Below the pieces are notes generated by a model. The model made no database searches. It was not told the DNA's origin and worked only from the letters and a program-made list of their open reading frames with translations. Source: Cordylochernes scorpioides (lineage: Eukaryota; Arthropoda; Arachnida; Pseudoscorpiones; Chernetidae). Taken from it: a DNA stretch of 64,000 nt. Of the stretch, positions 19,758 through 29,345 are shown piece by piece. The stretch lies in contig CP092863.1 of assembly GCA_030710605.1 (NCBI GenBank), positions 120,814,927-120,878,926 of the forward strand, read 5' to 3'. Made by a program: the position numbers and the translations under genes. The first letter of the stretch is position 1. Every line of letters starts with the position of its first letter.

Positions 19758-20468
19758 CTAGCGGATGTACCCGGCTTCGCCCAGGTTTTTCTCGAGGGAA
19801 TGTTTGTAGTCTAGTAATAAGAAAATATACTACACCTAAAAACTATCAGAGAAAAGAGAAACCACGGAAGGTGAACAGAAAAATGCTTACAATGGATGTT
19901 ATGTTTACGATATCAAGTTAAATAAAAACAAAGATAAAATTTGCATATGCTGGTCACTATAAATTTGTATATTTGTTAGGCGAAATTAGAAACATGATAA
20001 AACAATTGGGTATTTAAAAACAAATGTAGAAATAAAGGTTGAAGTAAAATAAACAATGTTAAAGATTAGTTTTAATTATTAATCAAGATTGTGTGTGAAT
20101 ATGTGAGAAAGATGTAATATCGTTGTTGTTTTCTTGGCCGACTGTTTTACATATGGTGTTATCTTAAAATTGCTTATTTTGAATATTTTTCAGATTGAGA
20201 TTATTAGCTAGTATGTAAAAAAATTAACTCTGTTGAAATTTAATTTTGTATTTATATATAAATAAAATTAACTCTGTTGATTTTTTTTTTGTATTTAATC
20301 GATAACAGCGAAGTTACGCATGTTAATGTTAGGAAATATATTTTGATGTTAAGCAAAACCTGCTCCATCTCGTTTTACATAAATGTTGAAAATTTGTTGA
20401 AATTGATGCATTGTAACGAAAGTTTTTAGTGATGTCCACTTATGAAATTTCCATTTTATTAATATAGA
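19758..20468 (-). mobile_element. Non-autonomous Helitron N1, copy 1
   Basis: 711 bp. On the minus strand it starts TCTATATTAATAAAATGG at 20468 and ends GGGTACATCCGCTAG at 19758, flanked by A and T. The 3' hairpin plus CTAG is nearly identical to the autonomous Helitron's terminus (10027-10054). Copies 2 and 3 are at 20730-21437 and 45519-46230. No coding. Confidence 0.88.
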
Positions 20469-20729
20469 TATCTTATATTCCGGGTGAAGAGAATAAAAAA
20501 AGTAATAATTAAGTAAATGTTTAGATTGTTGAATGCAAATTTTACTTACAAAAAAAGAATGAAATATCAATTATCAGCAAATATGCTTATTTTAAACAAA
20601 TTTAACTTTATAATATATATAATACTAAAAATATAATTAAGAAAAAGAAGATAAATAAAATAAATAGGTTTATATTATTATATGTAGAAAATAATTAAGA
20701 GTAAAAGATATAAATAGAATGAATATAAA
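20469..20729. other. AT-rich spacer between head-to-head Helitrons
   Basis: 261 bp of noncoding sequence at the centre of the inverted Helitron pair; no match seen elsewhere in the window. Confidence 0.5.
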
Positions 20730-21437
20730 CTTATATTAATAAAATGGAAATTTCATAAGTGGACATCACTAAAAACTTTCGTTACAATGCATCAATTTCA
20801 ACCAAATTTTCAACATTTATGTAAAACGAGATGGAGCAGGTTTTGCTTAACATCAAAATATATTTCCTAACATTAACATGCGTAACTTCGCTGTTGTCGA
20901 TTAAATACAAAAAAATCAACAGAGTTAATTTTATTTATATATAAATACAAAATTAAATTTCAACAGAGTTAATTTTTTTACATACTAGCTAATAATCTCA
21001 ATCTAAAAATATTCAAAACAAGCAATTTTAAGATAACACCATATGTAAAACAGTCGGCCTAGAAAACAACAACGATATTACATCTTTCTCACATATTCAC
21101 ACACAATCTTGATTAATAATTAAAACTAATCTTTAACATTGTTTATTATACTTCAACTTTTATTTCTACATTTGTTTTTAAATACCCAATTGTTTTATCA
21201 TGTTTCTAATTTCGCCTAACAAATATACAAATTTATAGTGACCAACATATTCAAATGTTATCTTTGTTTTTATTTAACTTGATATCATAAACATAACATC
21301 CATTGTAAGCATTTTTCTGTTCACCTTCCGTGGTTTCTCTTTTCTCTGATAGTTTTTAGGTGTAGTATATTTTCTTATTACTAGACTACAAACATTCCCT
21401 CGAGAAAAACCTGGGCGAAGCTGGGTACATCCGCTAG
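20730..21437 (+). mobile_element. Non-autonomous Helitron N1, copy 2 (inverted)
   Basis: 708 bp, inverted relative to 19758-20468, 5' ends facing each other across 261 bp. It ends CTAG at 21434-21437. Its first two bases read CT where the other copies have TC, a possible inactivating change of the 5' terminus. Confidence 0.85.
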
Positions 21438-21449
21438 TATATTTATAAA

Positions 21450-21700
21450 ATTTTGCACAAATAAATTTACTGGCAATGCGCTTCTTTCAAATATCATCAA
21501 ATATTATCTCTACAGACCTTGCTGCAATGATATGAGTTATTGAATGAGAGGGCTTGGCTCATCAGTAGTGAACCCTCTCAGCGGTTTCGCCGAATTAATC
21601 TCTAGACCGCTCTACTATTGTATTGGATTGGTTTGGAGTATACCCTGTATTTTCGATGGAAGGCAGCTTAGGAGTGTTTAGTGAACTATTATTTTACTAA
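21450..21700 (-). mobile_element. Hairpin MITE family, copy at 21.5 kb
   Basis: On the minus strand: GGCGAAACC, hairpin GAGAGGG/CCCTCTC (21573-21579 and 21546-21552) with ACTGATGAGCC in the loop, then CATTGCAGTAAGGTCTGTAG. It is nearly identical to 42735-43000 and 43240-43520. Confidence 0.75.
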
Positions 21701-22732
21701 TAAATATGTTTATATTATAAATAATAACTAAATATGTTTATATATATTATTATTCGAAAAAGAAAGAATAAACAATATTAAGGTAAAGGGTTTCTTTTAA
21801 TTTTGATTTTCGCAAGTTTTCGAGCAAAATTTCTGATCTTCAACGGACATATACTTCTATATACAATATAAACTTACTCATTTTTGTTTTCTGTTTATCT
21901 TTTACTCTTCATTATTTTATATTTATATTAAATCAGCATTCTTCTCTGGTAAATATGTATTTGCATATATTTCTCTTTATTCCAACCACTCTTTATAAAT
22001 TACTCTTTAATACCAATACTACAATTATATATATATATACAATACAGTTTACTTCATAAATAAAAGGATAGAGTTAATAACATGTATTTATAGCTGTAGC
22101 GCGCTTTCCGTATTTTACCGATACGGGTGATGAATATTGCCCTTTTTATTTTCATTTTGATCATTTTTATCATAGAATAGGCCTTCATCTGTGTAGTAAA
22201 GAGAGAAAATTACATAGTTACATAACTACCGTTTGATCTCAATGTAAACATATTTATTGTTATGTGATATTACCTTTAGTTATAACACGATTACGTCATA
22301 TATATATGTATATAAGGAATAGAATCAGGTTTTATGTTTAAATGAAACATTCGTGTTTTAATGTTTCTATTTCTTATATAACCTTTAGTGTTCACCCTTC
22401 ATTGTTTAAGTTGCATATTGGTCGTTAGATCGCGTATATGTATATATGTTAAATAAATTGATTATTCGATTAATTATTATTTTTAGTTAAGGGGGTTTAA
22501 TTATATTTAAGGTGAGTTTATATTAGTGTTTTGGTTAAGTTTATTGAATATAGCTTAACGAGATAACGCCCTTTTTTTAAACTTGAAATTTATATTTTAT
22601 AATTCACAGAGTATATACCAATGTTGATAACAAGCGGTAGGCAATGTGGTCGCTTGTAAAAGTATGCAAAATAGTATTTATTTATTTTACATAGATGGGT
22701 ATTATTCCATTCTATTGAAACGTATTTGTGGG
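21701..22732. other. AT-rich noncoding, probable channel intron
   Basis: Immediately downstream (minus strand) of the channel exon's splice donor. No second channel exon could be found here. No repeat family recognised. Confidence 0.5.
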
Positions 22733-22836
22733 TTAGGAGATATGAAGAATTGAATGTGTGTATTTGCCATAAAGGATGTTGAGAAAGTGTAACACTATAA
22801 AGGAATAATAAGAAGTATAAAGAGAGAAGTACTCAC

Positions 22837-23272
22837 CTATAGTAGTAAGTACTGTAAGGGAGTATAGAAACGCTCCAAAAAAAGACCACTGATGCGAAGC
22901 CTGCCGCGTCGACTGTACCAATTCGAATTGGAACCGCGCGAGCTCCTGAGACACCTGGTGCGTCCAATTGTCCTTGTATAGGACGTTGAGCTGGTAGGTG
23001 ATGTTCCACAGATGTTTGACGGTGGCGTCGAGCAGCGCAGAAGGCGGCATAGGAGCCCGGGGCGCTTCCAAAGCACGGAAGGCAAAGGCTCCCATCAAGC
23101 TGTAGCCGAGAACCAACAGGCAGAGCCCTAGATGAGAGCATACGCAGGCTCCAAGTCCCTTCCAGCAACAACAGCCATCGCCCCCGGACTCCTGTAGGAC
23201 CTCTTCCGGCTGGATCTTACGGATGGGGGTCCCCCTTGCCCGAGGGAGGGGCATTGGGACGCTCAACTCCAT
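22837..23272 (-). CDS. Two-pore-domain K+ channel, first coding exon
   Basis: The frame is open from 23335; the first ATG is at 23272 and a TGA lies directly upstream (23338), so this is probably the initiating exon. It encodes 145 codons plus one base. Residues 1-45 are a cytosolic N-terminus with a CCCWKG cysteine cluster. 46-68 form transmembrane segment M1 (LCLLVLGYSLMGAFAF). 69-127 are the extracellular cap, with possible N-glycosylation at NIT (90) and NWT (102). 128-146 form pore helix 1 and the filter TTIG. The exon stops inside the filter at ATA-G followed by donor GTGAGT (22836-22831), a phase-1 intron. K2P channels set resting potassium leak; two subunits form a channel. The remaining exons (M2-M4, second pore) are not in the window. 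Its GC content is far above the surroundings. Confidence 0.9.
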
Positions 23273-23338
23273 GCTGCCATATCCCGACTGATCGGCCTGC
23301 CCCCTCGCGGATCTTCTTCGAACCTCAAGCTCCAATCA

Positions 23339-23565
23339 ATACCAACCAACCTCCCGAGTAAACAACTCTCTGCGATTCAAATAAATATACTTTTTTATTT
23401 ATTTATTAATTTTGACCCCTTTTGATCGAAAGAGTTATGTAAGTGATATTGAGCACAATCTCTTATTACTACAATTATATTTTTCTCACATGTTCTCACT
23501 TTGTAATTTAAAAAAAAGTAATCTTCGAAAGCTCATCGTTTATACGTATGGTCATTCATATAAAC
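23339..23565 (-). promoter_or_regulatory. Channel 5' flank, duplicated at 19 kb
   Basis: About 225 bp upstream of the channel exon (ACCAACCAACCTCCCGAG to CATTCATATAAA) repeated at 18978-19630. This copy lacks the MITE and so gives the empty site. It may contain 5' UTR or promoter; no clear TATA or initiator is seen. Confidence 0.4.
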
Positions 23566-24179
23566 ATATATTAGAAATATACGATTTTATATAACACATT
23601 TATACCAATTATTTATTGTTATGCAAATCAAATTACATATGTGCATATACGTACATGTTTACATATGCACCTATCTGTATTTACCCGTCCTCCGGCGATT
23701 TGAGAAAGTACACAGAGTGTTTATAGAAGGAAATTATCAATATATACACAAAGCCATCACAAAAATGGCATTATAGGGATGAATATTCTGACTAAAACTA
23801 GGTAAACATGTCTTAAAAAATGTTTATTTATAAATTTCTCACAGAACGCAGTTACCAAAATAATTCAACAAGACCTAACATGATTGTAATATTTCTCCTT
23901 TCCTAGCCATTATGTTCTCTTGTATTTCGCTTTCTACGAACGTACAAATAGTGTATATGAGTTACGCTAAAAGTTTCCATTACCTTCTTTCTTCAGCTGA
24001 ATAATATTTGCATATGACGAAAGATCTTAGTAAAGGCTTATGTATTTATGTATCATTTGTAAATACGTGTGCTTTTATTCTTAAATCTAATCTTTTTTTT
24101 TTTTTCTTCTTTTCCTCAAATTTGCTCACACCAATCTGTTTTTGAGCTTAATTGTCTTAATTAAGTTTTCATGTATATA
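23566..24179. other. AT-rich stretch, no feature seen
   Basis: Noncoding; upstream of the channel exon on the minus strand. A long T run is at about 24092-24104. Confidence 0.5.
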
Positions 24180-24181
24180 TA

Positions 24182-24382
24182 CGGAGGGTGTTTCCTTTCA
24201 AATGAAACGATTTCAAACGTCCGTTAGAACTTTATTTTTCGAACGTGAATTTTTTTCATGTGTTCTATGTGCTTCCCCTTCTTCTTGGCTATCTCCCTGC
24301 ATCGGACTTTCCAAGCTGCGAACACTTCCTTGACTTTGGAGAGCGAAACATTCGACCACTCCTCTTGTGCGGCTTTCCAAAG
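24182..24382 (+). repeat. Left 201-bp terminal inverted repeat
   Basis: Near-perfect inverted copy of 25279-25479. It contains no ATG in the transposase frame and has a TGA at 24331; the transposase frame opens right at its inner edge. Confidence 0.92.
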
Positions 24383-25437
24383 AAGGAAACAGTTATAGCG
24401 TCATAGTGAAAAAGCTAAAAGCAGAAGGACTAGATGTTGGCAAAGCTACAATATGTAGGGTAGTAAATGGCATCGGAAAGAAAAGGGAAGCTGAATCCAA
24501 TGGGCAAAAATTTCAAGTCGATCGACCACGTCCGGTGCGGACCCCGCCACGGTTTCCAAGGTAAAGCGGCTAGCAACTACTGAAAATCCACCATCTCAGC
24601 GCCAACTTTCCAGAATGTGTGGAACATCGCTAAAAACGATAAATAACATCATTCACAAAGATTTGGAACTGGATACCCGACGAAAAGGCAAGGTTCACAA
24701 GCTCACCCCTTTCCACATGAAAAAACCGTGCAACGAATGCCCGGAAGCTCTACGAGGAACACCTGGCCGGTTCCAGATCGGAATATACTGCAACATTGGA
24801 CGAAGCATGGATGTTTGTGACGTATTGCAATGGAATCCGGAAGATCTGTTACATCAAAAGAGGCAATCAGGTCCCGGATAATTGGGTTCACCAATGCTCC
24901 GAAACTTTCCTTAAAGGTTTCATGGTTGTCGGGGTAATGACTGGCCGTGGAGTCCTTCCGCTCATAAAGGTTCCATCGAAGGTGAAGGTGAACTCAGAAT
25001 TCTATATAGAATGCGTTCTGAAACCTGTCATCGAACAACTGAAGGACCTTTACCCAGGGGAAATGGACAAAGTGTTCCTTCATCACGACAAAGCCTCTTC
25101 CCATACCTCCAACAAAACCCAACAGTTCCTACAAGAAATGAAGGACACCCTAGGCCTAAATTTTATCAGGAACTCGGACATTCCAGTGAAGTCTCCCGAC
25201 GCCAGCCCACTGGATTTTTACGGGTTCGGTATGTTGAAACAACGGCTCTTCAACCGACGTCCCAAAACTGAGGCCGGACTTTGGAAAGCCGCACAAGAGG
25301 AGTGGTCGAATGTTTCGCTCTCCAAAGTCAAGGAAGTGTTCGCAGCTTGGAAAGTCCGATGCAGGGAGATAGCCAAGAAGAAGGGGAAGCACATAGAACA
25401 CATGAAAAAAATTCACGTTCGAAAAATAAAGTTCTAA
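24367..25437 (+). pseudogene. Tc1/mariner transposase, two frameshifts, no start codon
   Basis: Three stretches in alternating frames. 24367-24543 holds an N-terminal helix-turn-helix (SKEGNSYSVIVKKLKAEG, then CRVVNGIGKK). 24543-24722 holds the second helix-turn-helix (QRQLSRMCGTSLKTINNIIH). 24724-25437 is the catalytic DDE/D domain. The frame moves near the CCCC run at 24542-24545 (one base missing) and near the A run at 24719-24726 (one base extra). Catalytic aspartates are at LDEAW (24799), HHDKASSH (25087) and PLDFYGFG (25213). The last two have 41 residues between them, as in the DD41D (rosa/Visitor-like) group. Missing N-terminus and frameshifts make it inactive. Confidence 0.9.
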
Positions 25438-25479
25438 CGGACGTTTGAAATCGTTTCATTTGAAAGGAAACACCCTCTG
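25279..25479 (+). repeat. Right 201-bp terminal inverted repeat, overlaps coding
   Basis: Includes the C-terminal transposase codons up to TAA 25435-25437 and a 42-bp noncoding end. Coding sequence inside a terminal repeat constrains both ends of the element. Confidence 0.92.
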
Positions 25480-25524
25480 TATTTCATTATTACCTCTGTC
25501 TTCTTCAAAATTAAAATACGATCG

Positions 25525-25580
25525 GCGACATCAAAAACTTTCCTTTCTTTTTAAGTTTTGTCCATGGGTGCATATATAGC
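25525..25580 (+). repeat. End fragment of the satellite-founding MITE
   Basis: GCGACATCAAAAACTTTCC followed by TTTAAGTTTTGTCCATG, the same order as the right end of the solo MITE at 63692-63898. Confidence 0.65.
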
Positions 25581-25936
25581 GAAAGAGTGTGATTATATCA
25601 ATATTTAACGCCGTTGTGAGTGCAGGCTACCCTGAAAGTTGGTCATGGGGAAGGACCTCAATCGAGAACACTTGGGATCACCATCTACGAGAAAAACAAC
25701 AAAGAAATAAACAACTTCAAAAGGTAAGTACTTTATTGTTTTTTACTTTGTTTTGATTATGGAAAACACTTACTAGAGGTAAACATGTACAACACAGAGA
25801 AGAAGGAAATTAAGGTTGATGGACCACTCTATACTCATACCCACCTATATCACCACCAGACCTCTCTCTCTCTCTTTTTCTTACATTTTCACATGTTCAA
25901 CGTACTTTCTCAAATTTACCCTAAACTCCTCCTCCT

Positions 25937-26160
25937 TCAATGTCTTCCTCTACTGAGGGACATGGTCTCTCCATATCTCCCTCCGTCATCTCCTCGTGTC
26001 GTCCAGTCCATTGTTTCAGATCGTCTGTGTATCCCTGTCTTCCCCTCGATCTCTTCCCCTGGAGCTTTCCCTCCAACACTGTCAGCAATGTCTCTCCTGC
26101 TGTGCATCACATGTCTATTTCTTACATTTCTAAGGGAATTTCTGGATCTCATTTTTGGTC
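25937..26160 (-). pseudogene. Non-LTR retrotransposon C-terminus, frameshifted
   Basis: With one frame change the minus strand gives the family sequence GKRSRGRQGYTDDLKQWTGR and then VEEDIEGG. This is a basic, tryptophan-containing C-terminal segment typical of LINE ORF2 tails (pattern RRGRP..W.DD..W.G). The parallel intact frame is at 28131-28340. Too short to assign a clade. Confidence 0.6.
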
Positions 26161-26175
26161 GTTGAGGTACAGCAT

Positions 26176-26218
26176 GTACCACACTGACCAGGGCGAACAG
26201 CCCGAAACGCGTACGTAT
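26176..26218 (+). ncRNA. Hammerhead motif, core mutated
   Basis: Stem I TACCACA, CTGACCA (G8 is C), stem II GGGC-GAACA-GCCC, GAAA, CGCGTA, CGTAT. The loss of G8, a catalytic position, and a disrupted stem I predict no cleavage. Confidence 0.65.
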
Positions 26219-26254
26219 ATGTTTTGATAAAAGACACTTCGGTCAGTAAATCTT

Positions 26255-26345
26255 TTTATTGTCTCGACGTTTCGACAAAAATCTTTTGTCCTCGTCAGAA
26301 GCAAATTTTTGTCGAAACGTCGAGACAATAAAAAAAGATTTACTG
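26255..26345. ncRNA. Palindromic hammerhead-like motif (CTGACGA...GAAACGTC)
   Basis: On the minus strand (26310 to 26259): CTGACGA, stem II GACAAAA-GAT-TTTTGTC, GAAA, CGTC, GAGACAA. Flanking bases can pair as stem I with one bulge. A partial inverted copy follows to 26345. A relative is at 33985-34085. Stem III is nearly absent. Confidence 0.5.
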
Positions 26346-26534
26346 TCCGAAGTGTTGTTTTATTTGAAGAACTATGAATGCCGCCGGCCAGGCAGCCTCT
26401 ATCTTTACGATATATGTTTTAAAGAAGGAATCAAAGTTTACGGCAGCGAGTTTCTTTATGCTGTATAAAGCTTTCGGACTATGACATCCATCAACAGGCT
26501 ACTATCTCCAAGAACCTAGAAGATAATATATATA

Positions 26535-26914
26535 TATATATGTTATAAAAAAAGAGATTTCTGTTGTATTTTGGAATTAGATTGATATATAGAGTCATTA
26601 TTATTTGTTGCTTGATTTTGGTATCCATGAGTATCATTATGATATTGTTTTTGCAGTCGTGGGAATAATAAAATAGTTTTGAATCAGATATTTCTTTATT
26701 TGAGCTAAGGAATATATAAAAGACATAATTTGATAAAAAGTACTGCCTGGCTTAAGGCGAGTAGAATAAGGAAAACAAAAGATTATTTACATAATGTACA
26801 AAGATTTGAGCCGGCCATCGGGAAACAACAACAACGGGTTTTTATAGTGAAAACGGCGACCTCTGGTGGTCGATTTAGCAAAGAATTTTATCTATGAAAT
26901 ATATTTGAAAAACA
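26535..26914 (-). repeat. Candidate solo LTR (copy 2)
   Basis: LTR proper about 26652-26914. On the minus strand: TGT start, CACTATAAAAACC TATA box, GCCGGCTCAAATC, AATAAAG poly(A) signal near 26695, end GACTGCA. It shares this order with 1704-1992. The promoter and poly(A) arrangement fits U3-R-U5. Similarity continues somewhat beyond the end. Confidence 0.45.
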
Positions 26915-27339
26915 TATTTTTTTTATATAACATATATATATTATATATAATTTAAAATGCAATTTTATTTTATTTTTTAAAAACATATATTTTATTTTAA
27001 TTCATTAACTGTTCTACATTTTTTTACCATAAATTTAGAACATAACACTTTGAATATATTGTTGTAAATATGTATAGTTAACCTACCTTTTTTTAAAATC
27101 ACGAATATAGAATTCGTTTTATAAAGTCTATATTAATGTAAAAAATATTTTTATGTGTAATTTACTTCAAGTAATTCAAAATTAAAGCTAGTTGATGGGC
27201 AAATAATTATCTTTCCTATTTTTACGACTGCACTTTCAATTCTCTATCTTTTTCAACAACAAAGCAAAATATTCATAACATATATGCATGTACACGTGAA
27301 TATATTTACATAATTATAATTTTTCTTAATGAAAATTAT
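26915..27339. other. AT-rich stretch, no feature seen
   Basis: No frame or repeat identified; matches in style to 12260-12600 (short shared words such as TTACTTCAAGTAATT) suggest old duplicated noncoding sequence. Confidence 0.45.
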
Positions 27340-27835
27340 AAATGTGTGAGCCTATGTCATCCCAACAGACTCCTTATCCAATATGCAGTCATGGGGCCAG
27401 AGTGGGAGCGCACTAGCCTGAAAACAACGGAAGACAACACACATAGGAACATGTGGTTACCTCGGTTTAGAGGGGGCAACACCCGGGAAGTTGAGATGGA
27501 CTTTGGAAGTCTTGGGATCCCGCTGGTCAATCTGACAGCATGGCGACTTAATTGACCTGTCCTGTACAGAACCCGCTCCTGTAGGCTCAGAAGGAACTCA
27601 GCTTAGATGCTAATGTGACGTCAGAGAGGGTGAACTTAGTTATCCAATCAAGGACATACATGGCTACTATATTTACATCCTCCCTGAGTTGCTTGGACAA
27701 TGTCAACGACCTGTTATTCTACCTTAATGGGTGCCTCGCCCTTCTTTTCCGGTGGTACTTTATTAGACGCCATTTTAAAGTTACATCAGACTTGGTGTTT
27801 CTTCATGTTTCTATGTAAAACCTTCCTATGTACAA
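27340..27835. other. GC-richer unique block, unidentified
   Basis: Base composition is distinctly richer in G and C than the flanks. Contains a 69-codon frame (27346-27555) and CAAT/GC-like words, but no recognised domain or splice sites. Could be an LTR, an old host exon or promoter; not assigned. Confidence 0.35.
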
Positions 27836-28019
27836 CATTGTATATATACAATAAATATAATACGACATATATATATATAGGCGGTATCCTGGATATTCAC
27901 ATGATCACTCACAATGGCAGAGCGCCATCTATTAGAACAAAAATCAACTAAACGTTGATTTAAGTTCATTACATAATATTTTGCCAACCCATTCTCTTTT
28001 GATGAATCAAGAAAAATCT

Positions 28020-28064
28020 AACCACATACGCATTTCGGGCTGTTGGCCCTCGTCAGCGTAGTTC
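28020..28064 (-). ncRNA. Type I hammerhead ribozyme motif, intact core
   Basis: Minus strand: AACTACG, CTGACGA, stem II GGGC-CAACA-GCCC, GAAA, TGCG, triplet GTA, TGTGGTT. Stem I pairs ACTACG with TGTGGT through two G-U pairs. All core positions match the consensus. Confidence 0.75.
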
Positions 28065-28130
28065 AGGCTGTACAACAACGATCTAAAATGATGTCCAAGA
28101 GATTCCCTGAGAAAGGAAATAAATAGACAT

Positions 28131-28340
28131 GTGATGCGCGGATCAGCAGGAGAGATATTGCTGACAGTGTTGGAAGGAAATCTCCGGGGGAAGAGATCGA
28201 GGGGAAGACAGGAATACACAGACGATCTAAAACAATGGACTGGACGACACGAGGAGATGGCGGAGGCATTGAAGGAGGCAGATATGGAGAGACCATGTGA
28301 CTCACCCTCAGTAGAGGAAGGCATTGAAGGAGGAGTTTAA
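28131..28340 (+). pseudogene. Non-LTR retrotransposon C-terminal fragment
   Basis: Open for 69 codons, ending TAA. Contains GEILLTVLEGNLRGKRSRGR, then DDLKQWTGRHEEM and a short acidic end. This is the basic and tryptophan-containing tail of a LINE ORF2. The reverse-transcriptase part is missing, so it is a 5'-truncated or captured piece. The mirrored copy at 25937-26160 is more damaged. Confidence 0.6.
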
Positions 28341-28423
28341 ATAAATTTGAGAAAATACATTGAACATGTGAAAAATGTAAGAAAAGAGAGAGGGAGGTCT
28401 GGTGGTGATAATAAAAATATAAA

Positions 28424-28457
28424 CGAGGGCCAATAGCCCGAAGCGCGTACATGGTTG
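28424..28457 (+). ncRNA. Hammerhead relic, 5' core lost
   Basis: CGAGGGCCAATAGCCCGAAG followed by CGCGTACATGG: stem II and the GAA core remain, but CTGAT has been deleted or replaced and GAAA is GAAG. Not expected to cleave. Confidence 0.6.
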
Positions 28458-28470
28458 GCATTTTTTTCTT

Positions 28471-28760
28471 GATTAGTATGCATGTGTTCCGTCAATATAT
28501 ATATATAGTGTAGTGGCCTGAAGTGAAGATAAAGTGTACCAGAGGTTTGTGGCTAAAGGAAAGACTCTACCAACAGAACATGGAGTGAAATGGTCCGTGA
28601 AAGTAATTATGAGAGCCATGGGAGTGGGACAAGGATTATCCACAAATCCCTCAGTCCCATAAAAGTAATTACGACTTTGAAGGATCAAGACACATGGTGG
28701 AGTAGAGAGGACAATTTTCTTCCATTCGGGGATTGAAAACCTTTTCTTTTTTTTACGACT
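28471..28760. other. Unassigned stretch
   Basis: A short (TA) run at 28495-28507 and moderately GC-rich sequence to 28710; nothing recognised. Confidence 0.4.
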
Positions 28761-28764
28761 TTAC

Positions 28765-28975
28765 ATTTTCAAAATTTGAAACTATTATAGACACGTATGA
28801 TTCTTTTTAAAAATAAACAATTTTCTATTGCTCTTACTGCAATGGATAAATTAATGAGATGACCTGGTCACCGATGAGCCAGAACCTCCCATTAATTTTT
28901 CCATTACATTAAGAGCAATAGAATATTGTTTATTTTAAAAAGAATCATACGCGTCTATAATAGTTTCATACTTTA
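28765..28975. mobile_element. Hairpin MITE family, degenerate copy
   Basis: Long inverted ends (GAAACTATTATAGAC... and ...GTCTATAATAGTTTC). The inner block still has CACCGATGAGCCAG and ACCTCCC, but the GAAACC segment and the hairpin stem are lost. Confidence 0.7.
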
Positions 28976-29094
28976 CGTTTTGTTTGTAAGGACTAAATAC
29001 ATTCTCTCAATCTGTATTAAACATAGTCAGCGGTCATAATAATCACCAAAAATTACGTTTTATTACAGAAAGATAGTTTAAAAAAGTAAAATTG

Positions 29095-29345
29095 TAATGG
29101 AATATGGTATTTAAATTAAAAGAAAGTCATCTTCTGATTGTGTAACTAAAGGTTGCTGATGGCTTGCGCCATCTGTCGGAATAAATATCAACTTATCGTT
29201 AGGATTTTAATAATTCCAGAATTTTAACCAAATATTCTTTCTTGATTAATCAATAAACTGAAATAAGCCTGCACTACGCTGATGAGAGCCAACCTCCTGA
29301 AACACGTATGTAGTTATCTTTTTATAATTAATAAAAAAGTATTTG
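29095..29345 (+). mobile_element. H1 hammerhead element, variant a, truncated right arm
   Basis: Left arm (GGTTGCTGATGGCTTGCGCC, ATCTGTCGGAATAAATATC) like 1240-1378, hammerhead at 29272-29315, and only a short right arm. Confidence 0.65.
29272..29315 (+). ncRNA. Hammerhead motif with compensated stem I
   Basis: CACTACG, CTGATGA, degenerate stem II (GAGC/TCCT), GAAA, CACGTA, TGTAGTT. Compared with the family, stem I changed from ACCACG/CGTGGT to ACTACG/TGTAGT: a C-to-T on one side is matched by G-to-A on the other. Stem II is weakened, so activity is doubtful. Confidence 0.7.

Larger units (their letters stand above)
24182..25479 (+). mobile_element. Tc1/mariner transposon, D-41-D type, 1298 bp
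   Basis: TA duplications at 24180-24181 and 25480-25481. Terminal inverted repeats are 201 bp on each side (24182-24382 and 25279-25479), beginning CGGAGGGTG / CAGAGGGTG. The transposase gene between them has two frameshifts. The right inverted repeat contains the last 53 codons of the gene, so the left repeat is an antisense copy of coding sequence. This is a cut-and-paste transposon. Confidence 0.93.
25785..26220 (-). mobile_element. Hammerhead element with LINE-type coding tail, copy 1
   Basis: A minus-strand LINE C-terminal remnant (26160 down to 25937) with an antisense hammerhead relic just upstream at 26176-26218. The same arrangement is found at 27950-28470, including the linker AATAGACATGTGATGC. 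GC content is well above the surroundings. Confidence 0.6.
27895..28470 (+). mobile_element. Hammerhead element with LINE-type coding tail, copy 2
   Basis: Order: H1 arm (27905-28018), antisense hammerhead (28020-28064), linker, LINE C-terminal frame (28131-28340), 3' UTR with AGAGAGAGGGAGGTCTGGTGG, sense hammerhead relic (28424-28457). Hammerheads at both sides of coding, the left one inverted, is the arrangement expected of an element carrying a ribozyme in its terminal repeats. Confidence 0.65.

Noticed and set aside
1-22836. Further potassium-channel exons on the minus strand
   Set aside because: I looked for a filter continuation beginning YG and for the M2 and second-pore pattern in the minus-strand frames and found none.
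25785-26227. Plus-strand 95- and 126-codon frames
   Set aside because: Antisense of a frameshifted LINE C-terminus; the conserved peptide is on the minus strand.
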